Translations under genes and position numbers: made by a program
Notes under the pieces: generated by a model
Told to the model about the DNA's origin: nothing
The model's input: the letters and a program-made list of their open reading frames with translations, nothing else
The model's database searches: none
Source: Isoperla grammatica
Lineage: Eukaryota > Arthropoda > Insecta > Plecoptera > Perlodidae
Assembly (NCBI GenBank): GCA_945910005.1
Contig: OX246745.1
Coordinates: 45,232,822-45,296,821, forward strand
DNA length: 64,000 bases
Direction: 5' to 3'
Part shown: piece by piece, positions 10,423 to 20,572 of the stretch
Layout: each line of letters begins with the position of its first letter
How positions within the stretch are numbered: position 1 is the first letter of the stretch

Positions 10423-11729
10423 CAGTGGCGTAACTACCGCCCCCGCAGTCCCGCGGCCGCGGGGGGGCCCGGGGGTTTCAGGGGCCCGCGAGGGCCCCTG
10501 ATAGTGTGTGGTCTTTGGTAAGACTTTGTTGCCAAGCAATGAACTAATCTGTTTTGAATACGTCCCTGTGTCACGTGTCATAAAAAAAATTGTAAACAAA
10601 AAACGGAACAACGAGTGTTATTCACATATTTCTTGGAAACTACCTCGTCGTAGGGTGTGGTTTCCGTGAAGGGGAGCTGCTTTGTGCTAAATGCACTGCT
10701 GTTTCAATGTGTAGCTCCACTCGGGGAGAAAATAAGTTTTTCCGTATTTAGCAATTTCAAAGCAAACCCCAATGATAGGGATGCCCACCAAAATGTTGAC
10801 CACAAGTTAGTTGACATTGACAAGCGAGTGAAAAGACAAGATAATTGTTTGGTTGCTTTGAATGGTCTTTTCCTTGAGTGACGAAGAATCCGTCGCTCGC
10901 CAGCCGCTACCCTTCTTTAGTATCGCGCTAACTTTCTCGGTGAAAGGTCGTGGAATTTTTTTGACTTTCGCGCATGTAAAACTGTTTTTATATTTTGCGT
11001 TGCAATTTGTGTTTATAGTAACTATGTGGTTTTAGTATAAAATCGTAAATATGTGTTTGTGCCGTGCTGTGTAACTTGTGTTTTGTGTACTATAAGGAGC
11101 AGTTCAGTGTAAGAATAACGATGCGATGAGTTATCGGAGTGAAAGTGGTTGTGCGAAAAGAAAAAAGAAGTTGGATAGAGAAAAGGAAATCAAAAAACTG
11201 CCGAAGATCAATTCCTATTTTTCAACATCTTCTAACGTACAAACAAATGAAATTGACATTTCGGAAGTAAACGAAACTGTAAGTGACCCGTGTTGTTCTC
11301 ACCCCATCTGAGTAAGTGACCATAATCAGACTTCTGAGCCGGTTACGTTTGATAATAAAGTTCAATATCCTACAGACAGGGCTAATGTTCCTACTTATAT
11401 TCTAGACTCTAACACAAAACGTTTGATTATTAAACATGGATCTTGCAGACCCAAAAAAATATCTTTTCCACGCGACAAAGATAGTGAGAGGCGATGTTTT
11501 TCAGAACATAATCCATCCTCTAGGACTGCTTGGTGAGTAAATAAATTGTTAACATATGAATGAATATTACTGTCACCCCCCCCCCCCCCCCCCCCCCCCC
11601 CTCCCCACCGGGCCACCTAACTTGGACGTCCCCTCCCACACCACCATTGATTATTGTCTATTGATTATAGGAGGGCCCCAAGTGAATTACATTCGCGGGG
11701 GGGCCCGCACTAAGCAAGTTACGCCACTG
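10423..11729 (+). mobile_element. hAT element 1, nested in LINE-B
   Basis: The terminal inverted repeat CAGTGGCGTAACT...AGTTACGCCACTG is flanked by a perfect 8-bp duplication CCCAGAAG (10415-10422 and 11730-11737), diagnostic of hAT. At 1307 bp it is far shorter than an autonomous hAT and keeps only the first transposase exon (11126-11532). A run of about 26 C lies near 11574-11601. Removing the element and one duplication joins the LINE-B reading frame exactly. Confidence 0.92.
11126..11532 (+). pseudogene. hAT transposase first exon (ZMYM1/TTF-type N-terminus)
   Basis: Starts MSYRSESGCAKRKKK with a basic LPKINSYF segment, the usual opening of ZMYM1-like/TTF-type hAT proteins. A TGA at 11309-11311 interrupts it. 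The same frame then continues through a segment reminiscent of the TTF zinc-finger domain (PRDKDSERRCFS) to a GT donor at 11533 (TG|GTGAGT). A GTAAGT overlapping the TGA could be an earlier donor. The DDE core and dimerisation domain are deleted from this copy. Confidence 0.65.
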
Positions 11730-13039
11730 CCCAGAAGTTAAATAATAAAACTCAAGTTGATAGCATATACACAGACTTTGAAAAAGCATCCGACAGTGTT
11801 GATCACGGTCTTCTTCTAAACAAAATGAAAGGTTATGGGGTACAGGGTCCACTTCTTGAACTAACAAAAAGTTACTTAAGTGGACGTAAACAAACAGTCG
11901 TCATAAATGGATGCTCCTCAAAACCTGTTGTTATCACGTCAGGGGTGCCTCAAGGCTCAACGCTTGGCCCTTTGTTGTTCAACCTTTACGTAAATGACAT
12001 ACCATCTTGTTTTAAATCCTCAAAATGTTTACTGTATGCAGATGATTTAAAGGTGTATCGGCCTATTTTGACCAAGAGTGACTGTGATTTGCTTTAAGTG
12101 GATCTTGATTCCTTTTTTCTACTGGTGTTCTTGTTGGAAACTTAATCTCAACGTAAAAAAGTGCAGTTTAATAACATTCACGAACAAGCGAAAACATGTA
12201 ATTCTGCATAATTATACAATTGACGGCACAAACTTAGACCGAGTATACTCATTGAGTGACCTTGGTGTCACTATCTCCTCTGATTTATCTTTCAGAAGGC
12301 ATCTGGATAAAGTTACACCTAAAGCCTTCAAACTTCTGGGTCTGTTAAGGCAAAACTGTATGGGCGATGTCAACGTAGCCACCTTAAGGATGTTATATCT
12401 AGCACTTGTTCGCCCACGGGCCACAGGTTGAATACGCTAGCGTTATATGGAATCCGCATCACAAAACCAAAATAGACCACATTGAAAGGGTATTGAAAAA
12501 GTTTTTTAAGTTAGTGTGTTGCTATTATTTCAGGCAGCCGTACCACCGAAATGAATATCTTTTGCACTGTCAAAACATGAGGTTAGAGCCCCTAGGAAAG
12601 GGACGAACCTTGTTAGATATGATGTTTCTGCACAAAATCACGCATAATTCAGTAGACACCCCATTGATAACATATCCAAACTTTTTCGTCCCCCTGAGAA
12701 CAACTAAAAGGCATTCTACATTTTACGTCCCCAGAAATAGAATTGATCTCTATAAGCATTGTGCCATCAATAGATTACAATCCACATACAACCAGCTAGC
12801 AGAGCATTTGAGTACCGACATTTTTTGAAAGTTAAATAATCCAAGTGCTGTATAGCCAAAGTTTTTTTTTTTTTTTTGACTTTTTAATTAAGTAATTTTC
12901 TCGTTGTTGTTGTTGTTGGTGTGTTGTTTTGGTATACTTGCTTATGTATTATGTATAATGTTGTATTGTATTATTACATACTACTATCTCCTGTGTGTAT
13001 TATTGTATTGTATTATGTATGCACTAAAGGGATTTTGAT

Positions 13040-13728
13040 ATCCTGTTTGCAAATAAAGGCATTAGCATATAAACAAGAATAACAATAACAATACACACAT
13101 AAACATACATACATACAAACCACACATAAAACCATACATAACCATACATAACACAGCACAAAAAGTCCAGTACATGATACAGGTAAAACGTTACCTAATG
13201 TCAAGCAAGATCATAGTTTAAAATTAAAACCTATAAGTGGAAGATAGACGGAAAATTGTTAGGTGAATGAATTTAGAGGAACGGTGATATCAACAGTAGC
13301 GGGAAGAGAATTATGACGATAAGTGAACGATGCACTACTTCGGTACGCCATTTTGGAGTATGTAGTAAATGTAAACGTAAGTATATGTAACTCTGCAGGG
13401 TACACGGAACAACAGATTGTTGGTAAGCTGACTGGTGTTAAGAGATGGAGAGTTTTGTGGAGAAACACCAAACCACTTTTCTGCCTTCTTTTCTCTAAAC
13501 TATCAATTCCAAGTTTATTAAGTATTTGATCATCTGTAAGCTCTTTAAAAACAGGTACTCGAGATTTGACAATGTAACAGAAAAACGAAATAACATTTCC
13601 AAAGATTTTAAATTAGTTTTGCAAGCAGATGACCAGATAGGAGAGCAGTATTCAATTATTGGTAAAACACATGTAATAAAAACCAATCTGAGAGTATGCA
13701 CATCGCGAATGTCTTTAAAACGATGCAA
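13040..13728 (-). pseudogene. LINE fragment, RT C-terminal region (LINE-C family)
   Basis: Minus-strand pieces encode RFKDIRDVHTLRLVF...YCSPIW (13728-13495) and, in another frame, YRHNSLPATVDITVPLNSF (13471-13259). Both match in order and wording the C-terminal segments of the minus-strand LINE at 31281-33014. A frame change separates them. The 3' end abuts the 3' end of LINE-B near 13040, tail to tail. Confidence 0.65.
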
Positions 13729-13739
13729 ACATACCTAAA

Positions 13740-14234
13740 AGTTTAATGCTCTTTGTTACTTCTGTTCTGCTACTGCTTTTAGACTTCAATACAAATGTAA
13801 TTTCTACCACTAGAACTCATCGGATCAGGTTAAAATGAACATATTTGTGATCAGACGGAAATTAACTATAATATGGCAATATTAGTTTTCTTTTTCCAAA
13901 ATAATTTACCTTTAAATCAATACGGTTTGTTCCAAATCTAAGAAAGTAATTATGGAAGAAGTTTACACAAGCAAATAATGTACGTTTTTCTATATTATTT
14001 TAGTGCGTTCTCAGATGTCTAGCATCCATGGCGATGCATACTCAGATTTCGGCTATGGCTTTTCCTTCTAAACGTGGTGGGAACCCGTTTCACGGAGCTC
14101 TGAACGTCCCGGCTCACAAGTGTATTGTTTAATTTCAAACTTTATTTTTCTGATTAAGCATGATTTGGGTACAACGCTTATCTCACTGCAGAAGATCCAG
14201 GGATAGGGTTTTACTTTTACTTCAATAAATTACT
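13740..14234. other. intergenic, no gene seen
   Basis: No open frame, element terminus or tandem repeat recognised. Confidence 0.35.
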
Positions 14235-14640
14235 TCAATCCATCAATATTTTGTATTTATTTATTTTTATTGTAATTAAGGCCAGTGTAGGGCACAATGC
14301 CCTCTTTAGCCTGATGAGTGATGATTGATGAATGATAATGAGGACGGGAGGAGGGAAGCCTGGTACCGGCACGTAGCCTACTCGTGTCGAAAAGTACCTA
14401 GGGAACCATCGGCTTTACGTCCCATCCGAAAGGACGGTGTAACTTTGACCAGTCATATAGGTTCCTCCACTAACCTGGACTGCCGAGCAGTTGATGAGAA
14501 GAACGAAGCTGTTACACAAGCTTTCGAACGGTAACTTGTGTTTCAGAGGCGAATGGTCACCCATCCACCTCCTGACCTAGCCCGAGGTTGCCTAACTTCG
14601 GTGTTCGTATGGGAACCGGCTAAGGGACGGCGGCTAAACG
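14235..14640 (-). mobile_element. 5S rRNA-derived SINE (minus strand)
   Basis: Read on the minus strand from 14640, the segment to about 14553 aligns by eye with the central and 3' part of metazoan 5S rRNA. GTGGATGGGTGACC corresponds to the 5S box C region CTTGGATGGGAGACC, and GTTAGGCAACCTCGGGC to GCTAAGCAGGGTCGGGC. It continues into an unrelated body and ends in an AATAAAAATAAATA tail (about 14270-14235). A 5S-like head, unrelated body and A/T tail are the layout of SINE3-type elements with a type 1 internal Pol III promoter. A decayed 5S pseudogene in another repeat is the alternative. Confidence 0.55.
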
Positions 14641-14651
14641 GAGTACAAATC

Positions 14652-16419
14652 CACTACAGTCCATTCGTTGATAAGCGTGCAGCGGCGTTTTGAGTAAATC
14701 AAAGAGGACGTCCCGTAGCGCTCAGTCAATGCGCTGTCAATCACGCGAATGTTGTGGTCGATGCACTTCCATTGACCACCGAATTGGGGTTGCGCACTCA
14801 ACCGGAAGGACCTTTAATGTCCTGATATACATATATTTTCAAGATCACTTAATTTTTTAAACTATTTTTGAGATGAGCAACTCATCTGCATTGCAGAATG
14901 TTTTTAATCGAAGCTCTATGACTTAAATTAGCATTTTGTATTAAACTAGCAAAACCCGGCATGCGTTGCAATGCCACTGAAATAAATAGCGTTTATGCTT
15001 TAATTCTGTTTATTGAAGTGCTTTTTGACACACAATATATATTTCCGTCTGGTGGTACACAAAGGGGGGGGGGGGGGGGGGTGTAGCCTACTCATTCAGA
15101 AACCTTCGCGGGCGTGCGCACAATAACTCACCTAAGTTTTATTGCAATCAGATGAATAATAATAGAACGCATTATTGCATGCTGGTGTCTCAGTGCTGGT
15201 GGGGGGTTGTAATCATTCAGAAACCTTAGCGGGCGTGCGCACAATAACTCACCTAAGTTTTATTGCAATCAGATGAATAATAATAGAACGCATTATTGCA
15301 TGCTGGTGTCTCAGTGCTGGTGGGGGGTTGTAATCATTCAGAAACCTTAGCGGGCGTGCGCACAATAACTCACCTAAGTTTTATTGCAATCAGATGAATA
15401 ATAATAGAACGCATTATTGCATGCTGGTGTCTCAGTGCTGGTGGGGGGTTGTAATCATTCAGAAACCTTAGCGGGCGTGCGCACAATAACTCACCTAAGT
15501 TTTATTGCAATCAGATGAATAATAATAGAACGCATTATTGCATGTTGGTGTCTCAGTGCTGGTGGGGGGTTGTAATCATTCAGAAACCTTAGCGGGCGTG
15601 CATATACTAACTCACCAAAATTGTATCGCAGTCAGATGAATGGTGTAATAATGTATAAAGAACATACATACACACATACACACATACATACATTAGAAGA
15701 TAGAAGATAAGGTTGCTACTTACCCAAAGCAGCTGGAACGAGAAGTTGCCATGGTGTCGGAATTGGTGCTTGATGTACACTTGCGTGTGATGAATGGTTT
15801 AAGGTGGTGGTGAATGGTTTGGTGAGTTAGTATATGCACGCCCGCTAAGGTTTCTGAATGATTACAACCCCCCACCAGCACTGAGACACCAGCATGCAAT
15901 AATGCGTTCTATTATTATTCATCTGATTGCAATAAAACTTAGGTGAGTTATTGTGCGCACGCCCGCGAAGGTTTCTGAATGAGTAGGCTACACCCCCCCC
16001 CCCCCTTTGTGTACCACCAGACGGAAATATATATTGTGTGTCAAAAAGCACTTCAATAAACAGAATTAAAGCATAAACACTTCATTTATTTCAGTGGCAT
16101 TGCAACGCATGCCGGGTTTTGCTAGTTTAATACAAAATGCTAATTTAAGTCATAGAGCTTCGATTAAAAACATTCTGCAATGCTGATGAGTTGCTCATCT
16201 CAAAAATAGTTTCAAAAATTAAGAAATCTTGAAAATATATGTATATCAGGACATAAAAGGTCCTTCCGGTTGAGTGCGCAACCCCAATTCGGTGGTCAAT
16301 GGAAGTGCATCGACCACAATATTCGCGTGATTGACAGCGCATTGACTGAGCGCTACGGGACGTCCTCTTTGATTTACTCAAAACGCCGCTGCACGCTTAT
16401 CAACGAATGGACTGTAGTG
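14652..16419. mobile_element. large foldback (inverted-repeat) element, about 590-bp arms
   Basis: The left arm (14652 to about 15240) and right arm (about 15833 to 16419) are near-identical reverse complements, starting CACTACAGTCCATTCG. Each arm includes CCCGGCATGCGTTGCAATGCC, a G-run, and one or more copies of the CATTCAGAAACC...GTGTCTCAG satellite unit. The centre holds extra satellite units (to 15655) and about 180 bp of other sequence with a CATACA microsatellite. No transposase is seen. I cannot assign a superfamily; a foldback DNA transposon or a Helitron-like derivative are possible. Confidence 0.8.
15080..15655 (+). repeat. 121-bp tandem repeat inside the foldback element
   Basis: CAATAACTCACC recurs at 15121, 15242, 15363 and 15484, an exact 121-bp period with near-perfect identity, followed by one divergent unit. 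The unit is homologous to the 140-bp satellite at 7470-8925. Confidence 0.9.
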
Positions 16420-16470
16420 ACTATTATTAATGTTTTGTTAATCAACAACGTACAGAGATACACGTGACAA

Positions 16471-16974
16471 GTGTGGTATAATGTCTGGTGGCACAGAGTT
16501 AATATAATGTGTGTGTATGACTGTTTACATAACAGTAATTCTACAGTTTGTGTAGTCATCGATATGTCACGATTACGGGTGTTTTTGTTCGGTACATGGA
16601 AATTAAGATCACAGAGCCGGCATAGAAATCAGTATGACAATAAGCTGTACGAAAGGACAATAAATACACATGCATTGTTGATTTCAGAAGACCGTGTAAA
16701 GGACCTGATACCCCAGACGTCTGGAAGCAAGAAGCAAGACAGGGCAAAACAGTTCTTCCAGGAGAGCACAACTCCAAACATTTGGCGACTGAGATTTGAC
16801 GCAGCTATTGAGAGATTAACCCGCGAGCTGCCAGACTGTCCCGTACCTTTTGACAGTGTTAAGCGTAAGATGTTAAGGGAGTCCTCCGGGCTTCTTAATG
16901 GCAATCAAACAAACCAATGGTTGATCCTCAAAGGAATCGTGACAATTAGCATATTGGAGATTTCATTCACTTAA
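16471..16974 (+). CDS. hypothetical open frame or exon, unknown
   Basis: A 167-codon frame that I do not recognise. Its second half (EDRVKDLIPQTSGSKKQDRAKQFFQ and on) has protein-like charged composition and is preceded by a plausible 3' splice site (TTGATTTCAG at about 16679-16688). It lies between the foldback element and the 50-bp satellite and on the same strand as the CPEB-like gene. It could be an upstream host exon, a transposon relic or chance. Confidence 0.25.
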   Translation: MWYNVWWHRVNIMCVYDCLHNSNSTVCVVIDMSRLRVFLFGTWKLRSQSRHRNQYDNKLYERTINTHALLISEDRVKDLIPQTSGSKKQDRAKQFFQESTTPNIWRLRFDAAIERLTRELPDCPVPFDSVKRKMLRESSGLLNGNQTNQWLILKGIVTISILEISFT

Positions 16975-17228
16975 ATGTGCTTCCACATGAGTGTATTAAT
17001 AAGGGATCTAGCCGTAAGCAATAAAAACAATTCAGGAACCCTTTTGTAAAAACGTTGACTTGAATGAAGCCCCCTCAAAATAAGAACAGTAAACGTTTCT
17101 TAAGAAAAATAAAATGATAAAAAGATGATACAAACAAAATAACATACAATATATATATTAATCTGGTTAATATGAACGGAAAAAGAAGGAATATTCCAAT
17201 ATTATCAACCCGTGATGATCTAAAGCGG

Positions 17229-19727
17229 TACATTCCTCTGATGCATGTGCGGGTGCCCACACTTTCCACATAGTAACGTACATTCCTCTGATGCATGTGC
17301 GGGTGCCCACACTCTCCACATAGTAACGTACATTCCTCTGATGCATGTGCGGGTGCCCACACTCTCCACATAGTAACGTACATTCCTCTGATGCATGTGC
17401 GGGTGCCCACACTCTCCACATTGTAACGTACATTCCTCTGATGCATGTGCGGGTGCCCACACTCTCCACATAGTAACGTACATTCCTCTGATGCATGTGC
17501 GGGTGCCCACACTCTCCACATAGTAACGTACATTCCTCTGATGCATGTGCGGGTGCCCACACTCTCCACATAGTAACGTACATTCCTCTGATGCATGTGC
17601 GGGTGCCCAAACTCTCCACATAGTAACGTTTATTCCTCTGATGCATGTGCGGGTGCCCACACTCTCCACATAGTAACGTACATTCCTCTGATGCATGTGC
17701 GGGTGCCCACACTCTCCACATAGTAACGTACATTCCTCTGATGCATGTGCGGGTGCCCACACTCTCCACATAGTAACGTACATTCCTCTGATGCATGTGC
17801 GGGTGCCCACACTTTCCACATAGTAACGTACATTCCTCTGATGCATGTGCGGGTGCCCACACTCTCCACATAGTAACGTACATTCCTCTGATGCATGTGC
17901 GGGTGCCCAAACTCTCCACATAGTAACGTACATTCCTCTGATGCATGTGCGGGTGCCAACACTCTCCACATTGTAACGTACATTCCTCTGATGCATGTGC
18001 GGGTGCCCACACTCTCCACATAGTAACGTACATTCCTCTGATGCATGTGCGGGTGCCCACACTCTCCACATAGTAACGTACATTCCTCTGATGCATGTGC
18101 GGGTGCCAACACTCTCCACATTGTAACGTACATTCCTCTGATGCATGTGCGGGTGCCCAAACTCTCCACATAGTAACGTTTATTCCTCTGATGCATGTGC
18201 GGGTGGCCACACTCTCCACATAGTAACGTACATTCCTCTGATGCATGTGCGGGTGCCCACACTCTCCACATAGTAACGTACATTCCTCTGATGCATGTAC
18301 GGGTGCCCACACTCTCCACATAGTAACGTACATTCCTCTGATGCATGTGCGGGTGCCCACACTCTCCACATAGTAACGTACATTCCTCTGATGCATGTGC
18401 GGGTGCCCACACTCTCCACATAGTAACGTACATTCCTCTGATGCATGTGCGGGTGCCCACACTTTCCACATAGTAACGTACATTCCTCTGATGCATGTGC
18501 GGGTGCCCACACTCTCCACATAGTAACGTACATTCCTCTGATGCATGTGCGGGTGCCCACACTCTCCACATAGTAACGTACATTCCTCTGATGCATGTGC
18601 GTGTGCCCACACTCTCCACATAGTAACGTACATTCCTCTGATGCATGTGCGGGTGCCCACACTCTCCACATTGTAACGTACATTCCTCTGATGCATGTGC
18701 GGGTGCCCACACTTTCCACATTGTAACGTACATTCCTCTGATGCATGTGCGGGTGCCCACACTCTCCACATAGTAACGTACATTCCTCTGATGCATGTGC
18801 GGGTGCCCATACTCTCCACATAGTAACGTACATTCCTCTGATGCATGTGCGTGTGCCCACACTCTCCACATAGTAACGTACATTCCTCTGATGCATGTGC
18901 GGGTGCCCACACTCTCCACATTGTAACGTACATTCCTCTGATGCATGTGCGGGTGCCCACACTTTCCACATTGTAACGTACATTCCTCTGATGCATGTGC
19001 GGGTGCCCACACTTTCCACATAGTAACGTACATTCCTCTGATGCATGTGCGGGTGCCCACACTTTCCACATTGTAACGTACATTCCTCTGATGCATGTGC
19101 GGGTGCCCACACTCTCCACATAGTAACGTACATTCCTCTGATGCATGTGCGGGTGCCCACACTCTCCACATAGTAACGTACATTCCTCTGATGCATGTGC
19201 GTGTGCCCACACTCTCCACATAGTAACGTACATTCCTCTGATGCATGTGCGGGTGCCCACACTCTCCACATTGTAACGTACATTCCTCTGATGCATGTGC
19301 GGGTGCCCACACTTTCCACATTGTAACGTACATTCCTCTGATGCATGTGCGGGTGCCCACACTTTCCACATAGTAACGTACATTTCTCTGATGCATGTGC
19401 GGGTGCCCACACTTTCCACATTGTAACGTACATTCCTCTGATGCATGTGCGGGTGCCCACACTCTCCACATAGTAACGTACATTCCTCTGATGCATGTGC
19501 GGGTGCCCACACTCTCCACATAGTAACGTACATTCCTCTGATGCATGTGCGTGTGCCCACACTCTCCACATAGTAACGTACATTCCTCTGATGCATGTGC
19601 GGGTGCCCACACTCTCCACATTGTAACGTACATTCCTCTGATGCATGTGCGGGTGCCCACACTTTCCACATTGTAACGTACATTCCTCTGATGCATGTGC
19701 GGGTGCCCACACTTTCCACATTGTAAT
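17229..19727. repeat. 50-bp satellite array, about 50 copies
   Basis: The unit runs CATTCCTCTGATGCATGTGC, GGGTGCCCACACTCTCCACA, TAGTAACGTA (50 bp). Variants are point changes (TAG/TTG, CTC/TTT, GGGTG/GTGTG). A 7-unit (350-bp) higher-order period is visible from about 18841 to the end. Because 50 is not divisible by 3 and the unit lacks stops on the minus strand, all three minus frames stay open for hundreds of codons, with a 50-residue period. I treat these frames as artefacts. Confidence 0.95.
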
Positions 19728-19739
19728 GCACATTTTAAA

Positions 19740-20221
19740 AGTGTGTTGTTTAATGGAAAATGATCGTGATATCAACGGTTCTCCAAATGGACTTATACGA
19801 TAGTTTTAGAGGATGTACGTTGTTATGTTGTGTAGCCCGTGATCTTCCTAACACGAGACCAGTAGTCATGTTGCTGCACCACTTGCGTCTGTATGGATTG
19901 CTTTCCTCTATTTGTTGTTTTCTTGGCATCGCTAGTTATTATGGGTTTAGTGACAAGTATTAAATTCTGCCCTTGTTTTATTGGTGGTTTGACGTAACAT
20001 TTACATATTAGATTAATTGTTGCTGTGTTCATTGTTGTTTGTGGCGGGGAAGAGTATTATCACTGGTGCATCTGCCAAGTTTCTTATGGCGAGTGTTGAA
20101 GTTCAAGGCCAATGATATATGAATTCTTGTTTCCTGAAGAAATTGTTGCAATTTCTTAGTAAATGTCGAAACTTCCGAATGTACTATTCGACTACGCCCC
20201 ATGCACCATGTTTTGTTGCAG
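19740..20221. other. region upstream of CPEB-like exon A
   Basis: No earlier coding exon with the required phase was recognised. A 3' splice site TTTTGTTGCAG ends at 20221, so this is probably intron. Confidence 0.35.
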
Positions 20222-20572
20222 TGTGGGGTCAATACCTGCCCGACAGTATGATGCCGAATCATTTCGCACCATCGAGCGACGAGGAGGAAATGTCTCCTCC
20301 TGCTTCTCCCGCTGTGTCTTCTGAGTCTGAAGGCCCAATGCTGAGTGGCTTGTTCAATGACCCCGTGGCACCGACCACACAACAGAACAGCACTGACGTG
20401 AGTAATCAAGGACTCGCCGAATCGTCATCGTCGAATCCCATTGAAGGGGCAGGAGGAGAAAGTAGTGCCAGGCCTCACTACCTGAATCAGCGTGGCCACA
20501 ACTGGCCTAGTATTGGGGGTCCTCAACGCCTGCCATGGCGCCCCATTCCGGAATCGTTCCAAGGCTTTATCA
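20222..20572 (+). CDS. CPEB-like exon A: disordered linker before RRM1
   Basis: Acceptor TTTTGTTGCAG|TG and donor ATCA|GTAAGT. It encodes about 116 residues with an acidic/Ser/Pro stretch ([20 protein letters not shown]) and a C-terminal [15 protein letters not shown]. It starts with two bases of a split codon and ends with one, which joins the TG of exon B to give Met. CPEB N-termini are typically unstructured regulatory regions. The open frame extends upstream to 20119, so a first-exon start is an alternative. Confidence 0.65.

Larger units (their letters stand above)
10391..13035 (+). pseudogene. LINE-B: APE/Jockey-CR1-like RT, broken and hAT-interrupted
   Basis: RT sequence enters from the gap at 10391 (VEYTHDIAQK), is interrupted by the hAT at 10423-11729, and resumes at 11738 with the palm motif YTDFEKASDSVDH. 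SGVPQGSTLGPLLF and the catalytic YADD follow, then a stop near 12095. The C-terminal part continues in other frames (12078-12431 and 12406-12828), so there are at least two frameshifts. The 3' region ends near 13035 with TTTGCAAATAAAGGC, a common LINE 3' terminus. The N-terminal endonuclease lies in or beyond the gap. This copy is inactive. Confidence 0.85.

Noticed and set aside
10079..10611. Frames crossing the run of Ns
   Set aside because: Unknown bases; no evidence of coding.
17229..19727. CRISPR-like regular repeat
   Set aside because: Units are directly head-to-tail with no unique spacers, and the context is animal DNA.
17167..19775. Very long minus-strand frames (up to 854 codons) in the 50-bp array
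   Set aside because: All three frames are open together because a 50-bp stop-free unit cycles through frames. No flanking gene structure; repeat artefact.
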